Below are positions 11,269 to 23,490 of a stretch of DNA of 64,000 nucleotides, piece by piece (position 1 is the stretch's first letter; each line of letters starts with the position of its first letter). Below the pieces are notes generated by a model. It was given only the letters and a program-made list of their open reading frames with translations. It did no database searches and was not told the origin of the DNA. The translations under genes and the position numbers were made by a program. Source of the stretch: Silurus meridionalis (Eukaryota > Chordata > Actinopteri > Siluriformes > Siluridae). The stretch is from NCBI RefSeq assembly GCF_014805685.1, contig NC_060898.1, positions 4,620,501 to 4,684,500 on the forward strand. Reading direction: 5' to 3'.

Positions 11269-11981
11269 CAGCGATCCCCAAACTTTTTTGTGCCACGGAC
11301 CGGATTAAGGTTGGATAATATTTTCACGGACCGGCCTGTGTGGCGGATAAATACAACAAAATAAAATGATACAACCGGCAAAAAAAAAAAAAAAAAACAT
11401 TATTGGTATTTTCTTAATATAATAAAAAAAAAAACGTGTTCATTTTGCTAGTTTGGGGTTTGAATTTAGCGGTCATATATTATGTGTTAGCGCCCCTGGT
11501 GATCTAGTGGTTAAGACGCAGCGCTCCCCCCTCTGCGACCCGGGTTCGATTCCCGGTCAGGGTACCATCCCCAGCCACTCTCAGTGCCGGTCCCAAGCCC
11601 GGATAAATTGGGGAGGGTTGCGTTAGAAAGGGCATCCAGCGTAAAAACATGTGCCAAATCAAACGTGCGGAGGATCCGCTGTGGCGACCCCTAATGGGAG
11701 AAGCCGAAAGAAAGTTTTTTTATATTATGTGTTAGCGGCCGGAGCAGCCCCTTTAAGAAGGTAGCGGATGGAGGTAAGACATGTGACTGAGGCATCATGA
11801 CCTGCATCAAGAGTGAGTTATAGACAGATGTGGCAGAGAATCGGTCATTTCCCAAAATAAAACATCGTTCAGAATTAGATAATAAATAAAACGTAAATAA
11901 TGTAAGTATTGTTTCTGTGCGGCCCGGTACCAATTGACCCACGGACCGGTGCTGGTCTACGCCCGGGGTCGGGGTCCACTG
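11269..11981. mobile_element. hAT-type non-autonomous DNA transposon with 8-bp target-site duplication
   Basis: The element begins CAGCGATCCCCAAACTT and ends GGGGTCGGGGTCCACTG, which are imperfect inverted repeats. It is flanked on both sides by ATCTAGAC (11261-11268 and 11982-11989), a perfect 8-bp duplication as made by hAT transposases. Phrases such as ccacggaccgg occur near both ends in opposite context (about 11295 and 11939). No transposase is encoded. A SINE is inserted inside it at 11493-11720, so the original element was about 470 bp. Confidence 0.85.
11493..11720 (+). mobile_element. tRNA-derived SINE nested in the hAT element
   Basis: The head resembles a tRNA, with an A-box region (gatctagtgg, 11501-11510) and a canonical B-box GGTTCGATTCC at 11543-11553. 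The body ends gtggcgacccctaatgggag-aagccgaaag and a T-run. It is flanked by a perfect 17-bp duplication, TATATTATGTGTTAGCG, at 11476-11492 and 11721-11737, the mark of LINE-driven retroposition. It is younger than the hAT element it interrupts. Confidence 0.9.
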
Positions 11982-11989
11982 ATCTAGAC

Positions 11990-12544
11990 AATGGGATTGT
12001 TTTTAAAATCCAGTTCGCTGTTAGTTCCTGTTGAAACTAATTTTACTTTGGTGCTAAAAACTACACAACCTACACAACCAAGATCTGAGAGGTGGCTGAA
12101 TAAAAAGAGCACAGTTTTTTTTTGTTTTTTTTTTAGAAGTGCAATAAATGCATGCACAATGGCCCAGATCTTGCATTAAATGAAAGGCATGAGCAGATTA
12201 TTCTGCAGATATAACAATTGATGACTAAGACTAAGTGGAACATTCGAGTAGCCCTGGTGTTGGGACAAGGAGATTTCACCTCATTTTTTTTACAATTTGA
12301 TGTTCTCTACCAAATCAGGTAAGCAACCAGAAAATGAAAAAAAGGGTTCAGTTGATTTGTAGGTAATATAGATTTTAAACTTAATTCATGACCTTTTTTT
12401 CTTTAGGAATAATAATGTACTCTCAAGTCTACACTACTATATCATGGTAAAGTGATGAACCTCGATTGCAGATGCTCAAGATACTCGTGTCGAGGATGGT
12501 TTATTAAACTGTGTGATATGTTTAATAAATTGTGTGATATGTGG
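11990..12544. other. intron segment, nothing recognised
   Basis: AT-rich, with a short tandem phrase tttattaaactgtgtgatatg / tttaataaattgtgtgatatg at about 12499-12541. Confidence 0.45.
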
Positions 12545-12955
12545 ACTGTTACCTTCACTCTTCTGAGAAGATGTTTCACCAGATTTTGGAGTGTGCCGGT
12601 GCAGATTTGGGTTTATCCAGCCACATTTTAAGGTGTTGAGTCCTGGAGTGCAGTCAGTGTTCTAATTTATCCTGAAGGTGTTTAGTAGGATTGAGTTTAG
12701 AGCTTTATAGCAAGCCATTTAAGATCTTCTACTCCAACCCAGGTAAATTGTACATTTTTGGAGCTGGCTTTGTGCACAGTTGCACTGTTATGGTGGAAAA
12801 GATTTGGGTCTGCTAGTTCATGTGAAAGGAAAATCTAACACAAAGCCTTCCATAGACATCCTGTACAATTGCGTGCCTCTAACATTGTAGGAAACGGTTT
12901 TGGGGACGAATCGCATACGGCTGGAAAAAAGTCTCAATACTTTTGTATATACTAT
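12545..12955 (-). mobile_element. Tc1-derived element relic, copy C
   Basis: Read on the minus strand it follows the same consensus as copies A and E. Shared phrases on the plus strand are cttctgagaagatgtttcacc, ctggagtgcagtcagt, gctttgtgcacagt and gtctcaatacttttgtata (terminal repeat). The transposase reading frame is destroyed. Confidence 0.68.
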
Positions 12956-14967
12956 AAGAAAGTCACCTTTGGATTAATCCAGTCGAGACACCGTACACCA
13001 CAGCCAAAACATTTAGCAAAAATCATATGTTAAATTAAAATCTTCGTACCACAAGCATTGGTGCATTTTTTTTCAGAATAGTGAAGCTTATTATAACTGC
13101 AAATAGAGATTATAACTGGAATGATAAATACAAAAAAGGACATATGGCTGAGGTGACTAGGTGTCCACAATTTTTTTTTTGTGCCCTAGCTCTGTACAGG
13201 TAAATGATATCTTTCCTTTCTGCTTTTTGTCTTTTCTGTATCACAAGCAGTGCTGCAGCAGCAACTCCAAACATTAATGAATCATATATAAGGTGGTTGC
13301 TTGGGTTGTGCATTTATGATATTCCTACAATCTAGGTGATGGGTGAGCCATTGCAACCTGCTTTATTCTTTAAACATAGTCGAATATTTCCTTCGGGACA
13401 AGAGACGTTAAGAGAATACAAATTTTCATGGGAATGTGCTCCATAATTAATGGAATAGGCCGTTCGGAATCGTCACGACGAAGAAAACTCAGAACTCAGT
13501 GTTTCCTGAAGGTATCGACTGAATAATTCATCACATTACAAACAGTCGCACAGTATCCAAGCTCTTTGGACTTGGCATGGCATAACGATCCCGTGCGTCA
13601 CGTGCCACTTTCTGAATCAAGCTTTACTGTAATTTCTTTAATGAGAGCACCATCTGGTCCCATCAGCAGCAGGGCAGCACAGAGCAAACCTTATCCTCCC
13701 GAAGAGGTTCGAGCATCTCACACTCTGCCAGATACACAAACACACACATATTGCAGCATACTGTGAATATTAGCCTTCTGCTCTACCGTCCATCCCCGTT
13801 CCAAAGGCTCAAACATGGCCGTGTTTTGTGATGTGCAACTCCCAATCTCTCGCATTCTGTCCATGCGAATGCTTTTCACTTTGAATTTCGCTGGATTTCA
13901 CTTCTAATTATTTGGAGCGGCGGTACAACGGGGGATAGGGAGCGATGATTGATGGCTAACAGGAAGTGGGTGAGACTTAGAGTTAGTGCTGAGAAAAGTA
14001 ATCAAAGAGAAAGGAAAAGAGGACGAATGGAAGGTGGAAAGAACGCCAAAGAGAGGCCATTTAAACAAGTAGCAAACATGAAATCAATACGCCTCCTTTT
14101 CAGCCTGTGATAGACCTGTCTCTCAGGGATAATGCACCAGAGAGAAACACACCATCACCCCTGGTTGAAAGAGGTCGAGGTTGAAGAGGTTGCTTCTTTT
14201 TCCCCCGATTGTGTCAGAAAAAAATATAATCTCATTTCTGAATCTCCAACCAAAGGAAAAAAGATGTAACAATGTAGCTTGGAGTAAACGTCCTCGTTTT
14301 CCTCTTCCTCCGAGTGAATTGTCGCTCGACGTTGACGCTCGTCCTACTTGGAGGAGACACTCTGGATTTGTGTGACCTCTTACGCACAGGCAAACGTCTC
14401 GGGTGTTCAGATCGAGGACATTATTTCAGGAACGTTGTCTGCAGGGACGTGACCAGAGAAGCCGTGAAAAAAATTTACGCAGAGTTCGAGAGATGTGCAG
14501 TAAACAGAACAGAGTCAAAGCGCACCTTGTGGAAGATGGAGAGAAGTTGGGTAATGAGCACATCATTCTACCTACTTCCCACGCTTTTCTAACCTTATGG
14601 AGCAGAAGAAGGCCTGATTCATGATTCTGCTTGTGGCAGAGGAGCACAAAGCTGGGATACGAACCCTTTCACAGATTAAACAAAAAGGCTATTTCAGAGT
14701 CACGATACGTGGTTGAAAAGGAGAGCTTCACCAGGGTTCACTAAAAGGATGCTGTTTCACCTATTCGACATGGCTAAGAATAGCCAGCTATGAATCCTTC
14801 ATCATAGCCGAATGGATAGTTTTGATTCGCTTTCTGCTTTTTGATAGGGTTCCACATTGCAGAAGTGTACAAAGTTCAGAAAACAAAAAAAAACAAAAAA
14901 AACATTGAAATGAAACCATGTTTGTAAATGTCTTTAATTCATTGGCTATAAATATGGAAAGTAGAAA
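12956..14967. other. intron segment, nothing recognised
   Basis: Mixed composition with no repeat family I recognise. Overlapping ORFs at 14180-14640 on both strands lack any motif or splice support and are judged chance. Confidence 0.45.
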
Positions 14968-15090
14968 TGCATTTACATTTATGACATTGGGCAGAAAACC
15001 ATACCCCTTGCAAATTGCAAATACCTAATCCTCTACAACTGAGCAGGTGAGGATAAAGTGCCTTGCTCAAGGGCCAAATAGCAGCTTTTG
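14968..15090 (-). mobile_element. SINE fragment (minus strand)
   Basis: The plus strand catttacatttatgacattgggcag (14969 onward) is the reverse complement of the tail found on the SINE at 25521 and on the LINE end at 59690. It is followed by ccttgctcaagggcc (15062-15076), the reverse complement of the SINE body phrase. The tRNA-like head is lost. Confidence 0.6.
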
Positions 15091-15124
15091 AAAAATCCAA
15101 TCAGAGATTTATTGCCTTAAACAT

Positions 15125-15460
15125 GAAGCTACCGCTGCCCTTAAGCTAACACTGCCCCCGAAGCTTCCACTGCCCCAAAGCTTCCAATGCCCCCTGGGTT
15201 ACTACTGCTCCCAAAGCTGAACTGCCCCAAAAGCTTTCAGTGCACCCCGATCTACTGACTGCCCACACGGCTTCCACTGCCTCCTGAGCGTCCACTGCCC
15301 CAAAGTTTCCAACGCCTCCTGAGTTACTACTGCCCCAAAAGCATCCACTGCCCCCAAAGCTGAAATGCCCCAAAAGCTTCCAGAGCACCCTGATCAACCA
15401 ACTGCCCACAAGGCTTTCACTGCCTCCTGAGCTAACAATGCCCCCAAAGCTTCCACTACC
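15125..15460. repeat. minisatellite, about 16-bp unit with 125-143 bp higher-order repeat
   Basis: Variants of actgccccaaagcttcc repeat throughout. A larger block, from ggttactactg through gcccacacggcttccactgc, occurs twice: at about 15197-15285 and 15322-15430. The offset grows from 125 to 143 bp because the second block gained an extra unit. The glycine/serine-rich minus-strand ORF across it is a by-product. Confidence 0.85.
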
Positions 15461-18184
15461 ATCTTCAGAAAGTGTTTTATCTTGACTAAGATTGAGGTGC
15501 ATCAAGATCCCAGGAGCTCTGAGAACAAGGTGGGAACACACACTGAACAGGTTGCCAGACATAGCATAGATCTTGCACTGGAGATATGATACATGTTGGC
15601 ATTTATACTAAAGGTATTTTTCACAACATGGCTGAGATTTTTTTCTGTATTGATAGGACCAGAGTGGGCGAAGCAGTAGCCCGGGTACACAGGGTATTCA
15701 TTCATGTTTAAGCATCTATAATACATGGATCATTTGGTTTGTTTACTGCATTTGACTAAAGATCTAATTTCGCATGTCAGTCTTCTAGGATTTGCTGGTG
15801 CCGTTGTCACTTGATGTAAATAGAAGCCACCAACTTGCACAGGAAAATACTACTTGACTGACAACCAATTTCTGACAAGATCTTTCTGGAGCTAATCTGC
15901 AACAACTAAATAAATATAATGTTTAATTGCAACCAAATACTGCACAAAACGTAAAGCGCAAGATAGCTTAAGGATTCCAATCCACTTGCAATATTTTATT
16001 TCAAAAAGCCCAATGAATTACGGAAGTGAGCAGAGCCGAAGTTCAAAGCTGATAGAGAAAAACAGCACGAATTCTTCTAACCATAATTGGAGAATCTGAA
16101 AATAAGACTAATTCGACTAGGGTCGAATCGTCTTCCGACTGCAATTGTTTAAAATCACTTGAAATTGCATTAGAGTTTAATTCAAAGAGACTTCCTATTG
16201 CATTTACAGTATGAAAGCAGCTTGTTCTTAAAAATGAGCTCTATTCCATATTATCCCATGCTTTCATACACATTTATAACATATGCGAGTGTCTCTCTCT
16301 CTCTCTATAGCAAGGCTATAATTATGAGCTATACATTATATCTCACTGGACCAAGGCAGCAATTATACTGGAAATCCCAGAAGACTCACTGAATCAAACT
16401 AAGAAGCATTTCTTAATAAGTTAAATATATATGACTAGAAAAAATGGCAGCGCATCAGATAACTTCCAGCAGTAATGGATCAATTTGTGTGGCCTATAGA
16501 AAAAGCAAGACCTCTTTCCCACAGCGAAGCTGCACGCAATGTGGCTGGTTCAGATTCAGCAGCTTGAAGGGGTTCAAACCAAAGCTTTTCCATTTTCCAT
16601 TTGCCAAAGAAGAAAAACCCCAACTAAATCTGGTCCATGTGCAACCCTGCCTTGTCTCAGCCCTTCATCTTTGTTCAATTGGAGATCCGAGGCACTGTGC
16701 AGCTCCTGTCCAAGCATCCGTACAAAGCTTGTAATTAGTGTAGTTTTGGTGTTGGGCTTTGGATTGTAGCTCAAAATAACCCATGAGGCAGGCAGTAAAC
16801 CCAAAAAGCGACGCTCTGCTTTCCGAACGGCTTCGCAGTTTAACAGTTTAAGCAATTGCAAAATGTTCTGAGGAGATAACGTGTCTGACGAGAACTGCCA
16901 TTCTTATTTTAAACGCCTGGTCTTTGGCCAAAAACGATTCTTTAAAAAGGCACCGCGACCTGTTTCGGCAAACAGCCGGCATACACGCCGAAACTCTGTC
17001 CGCTCCTGAAGTTTGTTTCTCATTTGCATCCGTCAGTCCCTAACAAGATGGCAGAGACAAAAGAAAACGCTTAGCCTGCAAGCATGTTGTGCCAAGAAAT
17101 CCATTCTGGCCAAAGTGTAGGCTTTTAATGTGTAGCAAAGAATTCACTTTAAGCTTTTTTGCATAATGCTGAATGGATGTGGCTGTTTCTTAGTGTGATC
17201 GCTCGTGACAGTGGGGCGGCTGAACAACAGATCGCGCCAAAGCTATGTTCTCCAGCTTGATTATTAGTTTCAGTCATTTAGACGGCATTCACTTTTGAGG
17301 AAAAGTGCACGGATACACGTTAAGTGACTTGAGATGAAACGACATAATAGGAAATCTGTTCTTAGAGGATATATGCAAAACGCCAGATTTCCAATGATGC
17401 GAATGCTTTTTTTTGCAAACAATTATATCAATAATAGCATCATTTGCTAAAGTCACCTTGTACAATATGAAACGTTTGTAATTTTTTTTTTTAAAGGCAA
17501 TTATCCTCTGTTGTCTCCTTGTTTACCATGACACGCCTCTCAGCTCTTAGTTAACTAGATCCAATAAAAGCGTTTGTCAAGGGGAATTCACCTTGAAACG
17601 CAGTCTTTAAGAGGACGAATAAGGTATGATTTTTCCTCATTCACCATGCGTTGGCAACGGCGAACGTTTCCCATTTAAAGTACCCAGGCTTGTAGGTGCA
17701 GTATAAATATTACAGGGTTCTAGTGATACGTTTCCCAGAAGGTTAGTGGTAGCACTGAAAAAGCTCAGCTGTTATAGAGATTGGTAGCAGTTTTAAACAT
17801 GACCTTGTGATAAGCATGAAGGAAACTTGTTCATTTTAGAGATAGAGGTGTTATGCAAACGGATGCTCAGGGCTTAGCAATAAGACGATCCTGTCACCTC
17901 TTATCTACATTTCAAGTTTGGCACCATAAGTGATGACTGGTTGTGATATTAGATAGAAGGGCTGAAATAGAATTTAAAAAAAGAACACTATGGATACTAT
18001 TTGGGGCGAGCAATGAGTTATGTCGTGAGAGCTCATCAATGGCGTAATAGGAATGACGGGAAAAAGGAATTGGTTTTTGGTGCTGTTTTGTTTTTGTTTA
18101 CGACAAATTTTTATAATTTATGCCGATTTAAAAAAAAATTTTGTTTTCTCTTCTAAAAAATCTAAACATGAAAATACACCTTTG
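15461..18184. other. intron segment, nothing recognised
   Basis: No repeat family, exon or RNA gene recognised. A short CT run lies near 16292-16308. Confidence 0.45.
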
Positions 18185-18262
18185 TTTGTATTCATTCTAT
18201 TTTAATTCAGTTCAATTTAATTGTATTTCTATAGAACTTTTAACAATAGACATTATCACATA
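18185..18262 (-). mobile_element. LINE-like 3' tail fragment (minus strand)
   Basis: The plus strand (ttcagttcaatttaattgta, then atagaacttttaacaatag) is the reverse complement of the tail of the repeat at 44030-44600 (ttaaaagcgcaatacaaata ... ttgaattgaa). Only the last 70-80 bases are present, as expected for a 5'-truncated insertion. Confidence 0.6.
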
Positions 18263-21200
18263 TATATATATAAAAAATAGGTTTATTTGCAACTATACAA
18301 CTTTATAATTATATGTCATTTGTAACTATAACTTAACAAATGTGTAACCCTATAACTTTATACCTATTAGAGATGGTATGATTCGGTGATTCACATCAGT
18401 GCATCGGCATAAAAATGAAGGAAGTGATGCATCGATTTCCAAAAGTGTGCATTGAAATAAAGTTGGCATTTGTAGCACAAGTGAGCAATATTTGTGGATT
18501 GATTTTATTTCACCACTGCTGCTAATTCAATTTGATATTTTTCAACACTACGGAGACCGAGGCATGTCCTGGGTGTCAAATAGAATTTAGATTAACATGG
18601 CAGAGGTAGAGCTGCATTTTCTCTTTTGCAATACAGGGGCCTGTTTGTAAAGGGGCAATTTATTAGTCAGAAGACATTTAAATGTATGACTTGCTGTCTG
18701 TCTGAACCAAATATGCATCGAGTTGCGAATCCCATTTGCCTCAGTTACGGAGATGCACATCCCTAATTCCTATACATTTATCCATAATGAGCAACTCAAC
18801 AGTTCTGAGAAAAAAAAACCCTGAGACGTTATATGAGCGAAATATCGAGAGGAATCAGACTCAAAAGAGAATCCAACCTAATCCGGGTGAAATATCTGAA
18901 ATCGACTGTTTACTGATGAAAACTTGAGTGCAAAACTGTTCATTGCAGTTGTAGTCCGAATCCATTGTAGCAGAACTTCATACTAATTGCTGTCCAAATG
19001 CATCTTCTTAATGGCAACCGAAGACACGAAACATTCATCTTAGTGAAGCGGAATGAAAAATAGCAGCCTAACTAGAAATCTAAATTTCGTTCATTCTGTG
19101 TAATACCCTGACATGACTATAGATTCGTGCAGTTTATACATAATAGTCAGGGGTAATAAAAAATTATTCGCGAATTCGTCTCCCACTTCTACATACCAGA
19201 CTGTGTAGTATGTTTTTTGTTTTTTTTTCTTATGGTCCATCCACAACTAAAAAGAATGCTAAAACCTTACTTGGTCTTTAAATAGGGAACCTAAGCCTAT
19301 TAAACTAGTTGCATGTACCATCCCTGCTTTGTGATTTTGCACCTCAGCTGAGTTTGGAGGCTTTCTAAAAAACTGGCTCTGAACAGACGCCTTCCACTTT
19401 ATAAATGTCACAAATCAATGCGACCTTAATGGTTGATCGTTAATTTGGCTACTGCATCATCAGTCACTACTGCTTTTACTCATTATTATTTCACTAGTTT
19501 AGCCTTTATGTGATGGGTGGGTATTGGCATGGCTGGGACTCTCTGAAATGACCCATGCACTGATAAAGTGGGTGTGTTTTTTTATATAGCAAAGGCTATA
19601 TGACTGCACTCTTCATTATCAAGGAGACCGTGGTCCAGTTTTGTTGCGAAAGAGGTAGATAGAGAAAGGGGCTTGTTCACAAGACTCTGTGTGTGAGATG
19701 CGGTGCAGATGTTTTGTGCAGAGATCTTGAGTGCTTTGAGCCTTGAGAGCCAGGATTATATGGGGATTATCCACAACTTCATTTACACTTTGTTGTATCT
19801 GGATCGTATTTAAGATTAGAACCACATGCGTTTATTCGTGCCGGTGGTTTTTGCATAACTCCCTTTGAGGTTCTTCCAGTTTTGTGGAAAAAAAAAAGAA
19901 TGGTAGCCACATGAAAATGCGTCGTTTAAAATGTTCTTTAAGGTGCCAATTTCAGCATGGACCACATGCGTTATGATATAATGAAAGGTCTTTTTTGGTA
20001 ATCGTGGCTTGGGAAGCCGAACGCATTCGTATCTTGTTAGTCATTCATCTACGCCTGGTCGTTTTGTGCCGCTCGAGTATCGAGAATACATATGTGGATA
20101 ATGTACGGAACAAACCAAATCCATATCATGTAAGTGGTAATGGATTTATGTCACTCCGAAACACATGCAAACGAAATGCGATGTTGTGTAAGTTGTTAAA
20201 ATCGTAAAAATAAATTCAATCTGGGTCCATTTAACAATCGAATACAAAAAAAGATCTGACATCAGATAAATGTATTGCTTTTTTATTGCTTTCTCAAAGC
20301 TACATTTGAGAAGCGAAATCTGCTCAAATCATAACTCAGGCGGTTCATGCCTTCCATAGCGTGGAAGAAATGTGCAGAATAAAACATGACAGGGAGTTCT
20401 GTTATAATAACAATCATAGAAGCTGAGTCACTATTCCCATTTCGAATAATTTTTTATTTTTTGTACATATAACAGTATCTCCTGAAGTGTTTCGTTTTGC
20501 AACATGAAGAGAACATAATTGGCAAGAAACAAATAGCTTATTATCGAGCTGGACAGCTTTTTGAATAGTGAATTCGAACACGATCTTTTGTGGAGATGTG
20601 TGAAGTTACCTGGACAGAGTTATGAGCTCGTACATCTTGTTATTCGGCCACAGTATTAGTGGCAGTGGCAGAGCTGTAAATCTTCTAACCCTGCTCCTGC
20701 AGACAGTGGAAACGTTCCACTTAGTCACTGTGGCACTACGGTAGACTGTCTCTACTGAGCTTAATCCCAATTGTCTGTGTTGTATTAAAATAATAGAGTG
20801 GAGAAACAGGCTGCAGTTGCTGTGTTATTATCAACTTGCCCATGACCAGCCGCCTTCTCCATTTCCCAGGCTTAATACGCTTCCTCACACTATAATATAT
20901 TAATAAGACACTGCATCACTCTGGGAATTAAAATGGTTCTGTTTCACTAAGTGCCAATATGCAAGAACGCAAATACATTAGTTTGAGAAACGAGTAAACT
21001 TTCTTAAGGCTTCTCGCAAAATTAAAAATGCGCACTGAGTTATGAACAGACACATTATACCGAATTCGGTACGGTTTCATAAGCTCGCTGCATCGTCATT
21101 TATCATTGTTTTACACGTTTGTGTATGCTGATCGCTGGGAAAAAAAATCTGCAGCAACTATGGAGTTAGGAAGTTAGTGGGGGGCAGTTTTTCGCTATAC

Positions 21201-23089
21201 TGCTTATTACAGTGACATCCAATAATGAGCAGTATGTTCATCATTAACTGGATATGAGAATAGTGCTTTTCTTCTTCGCAAAGTGTCGTATTGCAGAGTG
21301 GAGGTCAACTGATTCATCGGTTTTGCCAGTGAATCGATATTTAATTGCTGGAACTATTGACAAAAATTCATACAGATAGTTTTTCTGGGTTGCTATGACT
21401 GGTTTTATTCGTTTTGTCGGATATGACTGTTTTTATCTATTTGGAGTGTTACTTCTTGTTTCAGTTTGAATCTTATAGTCTTTTATTTTCCTTCAATTGT
21501 ATTAATATAATAAATATATTTATATCGTTAAGAACATTTTCATGATTCCGTAATTTTTTTTAAATCGATAACATTTTTTTTTTTTTTTTTTTTTTTTATA
21601 AGTTTGGTGCTTGTGTGGTACTGTTTGTTTTTGTTTCTATTATGTATCCATTATGATGAAGATTCATAATTAGTCGATTAATTGGTTATCGATGTTGAAC
21701 TCTAGTGTAGAGTTCAACCGTCTCTTATGCACGGACTTGGACGTTTATGTGCAAATCTGAAATTGTTATCTATGGTATCATGGTGGCTCTACACCTATTA
21801 AACCTATCAGTAGTTGAAGAAACCGTTTCACTGGTTTTACTTTGTTTTCCACTTCTCACTTTAAATCCTTTTGTGCAGGTTATCCTAGCCATGAATCCTG
21901 ACTTGGTAGGAAATGTAAGCGTTAATTCTTCTAGCTCTTTCAGATCCTGAAGATGTCTCAGTACTTTTCCCCATGTGTGATATATAACTGAATTTCCTGA
22001 ACATTTTCCAAGGTGACTATGTCAGCAACCTCACCGAGTCCATTGTTGATTTGGAAATGCATCTCTTGAGAGACTGTTGTGTGCCCGCTACAGTGTTACG
22101 CTTCTTCTGCCGGCTTTCCGACGCTTTCTTAGCTGTGGCAGGGCTCAAGGTTTAAGATTTGTTAATATACCCCCAGGCAAGACTCTCCTTTCATTCCTTA
22201 CAGCGCTATCAGTCTGGCCTCGAGAGAACAGTGACTTGGGGGCTAATTAGCAGTCATTAGCAGCACAGAGCATCCTGGACTGCGCCAAACGCAAGTGGGA
22301 CAGAGATGCCCTCTTTGTAGTGGTCATTGTGATTATATGGCACGTAGCAGCGCTTCTGATAGAAAATGGAAATCTAATTTAGCTTAAGTGGTGAGGCGAG
22401 CATGAAGGATGGAGGAGGAATTGAGTCAGTGAACAGCAAGGGAAGCAAAATAGGAGATTCAGCCAGAGTTATTATCTTTTAGGAGATTTTTGGTCGGGGG
22501 GGCGGGAGGTAAATTAGGACTGCCAAACTCGAGATGAGCTGTCAAATACTTATTTCCCCAATGTATACATTGTCTAATCTATCTTATATGGTAGTACTAC
22601 CTACATGTTGTAACAGCTCACATCTTAATATCTTTTTTTTTCAAAGCAACTGCCGACCCGCTGTGCGTTTTGTGGAATGCAGCTATGAGTTATCAGTTTG
22701 AAGCCATGTCCACACCAATATGTTTTCATTTGAAAACTCTGATTTTTTTCTTTCTTTTTCGCCTTCCATCCACACTCAGACGGTGTTTTTAATGAAAACG
22801 TAGCTTTTTGGAAACGCTCTCCAATGTGGATACAGTTTTCAAAAACTGAGGCTTTCAAAAACGATGACGACATCTTCAGACATTTCATTGTGGATGAGCA
22901 ACTTTCGGGGAACGATTAAAAACGATAGTATGGACGCAGAGCATTTGGTAGACGAAAATGCCGTTTTCATATTTATCCAGATTAGTGTAGCCTGACACTC
23001 ACAGGAATTTCGGCATTGGAAATTATTTATGCTAGCTAATATAAGTAATAAAATGTAGCATGTACTTAAAAACTTTGGGAACTCCTTGA

Positions 23090-23090
<1 letters not shown>
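18263..23090. other. intron segment, nothing recognised
   Basis: Unique-looking sequence with a 25-base T-run near 21573-21598. Two patches look less AT-rich and more complex than their surroundings (about 20690-20900 and 22180-22400) and could be conserved non-coding elements, but this cannot be judged from one sequence. Confidence 0.4.

Positions 23091-23166
<76 letters not shown>
23091..23166. repeat. (TA)n-(CA)n compound microsatellite
   Basis: About 31 TA units are followed by a CA run from 23153. The Tyr-Ile repeat ORF on the minus strand is an artefact. Confidence 0.98.
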
Positions 23167-23169
23167 TAC

Positions 23170-23490
23170 AGTGGAACCAGATTAAGAGTAACTTTAAAAA
23201 AAACCTGATAGTTGGCGAGAAGCCACGAGTGGCTCAAAAGTTCGAAGTAACATCTCCTGAGGTGACTACTGAGACAATGCAAAGAGTGTGCAAAGCTGTC
23301 ATGAAAACAAAAGGTTGCTACTTTAAAAAATAGATATTATAGAACGTATTCTGGGTTATTTCACACCTTTTGGTTTACTACATAATTCAATACACGTTCT
23401 TTCATAGTTTGGTTGTCTTCAGTATTCATGTCAAATGTTGTGACCCCCTGAAAGAAGGTGTGCCCAAACTTTTGACTAAATGAAATATAC
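23170..23490. repeat. probable interspersed repeat fragment
   Basis: Phrases such as aaagctgtcatgaaaacaaa, ggttgctacttt, catagtttggttgtcttcag and gtgtgcccaaacttttgact resemble the 3' part of a repeat common in fish genomes. I cannot assign the family from sequence alone. Confidence 0.4.

Noticed and set aside
11501..11553. Genuine tRNA gene
   Set aside because: A and B boxes are present, but the segment is the head of a 228-bp SINE with target duplications and a retroposon body, not a free cloverleaf gene.
15146..15562. Gly/Ser-rich 138-codon minus-strand ORF
   Set aside because: It is carried by the 16-bp minisatellite, whose composition lacks stops on that strand.
22839..23282. 147-codon minus-strand ORF containing a Tyr-Ile run
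   Set aside because: The centre is the TA microsatellite and the flanks have no recognisable domain.
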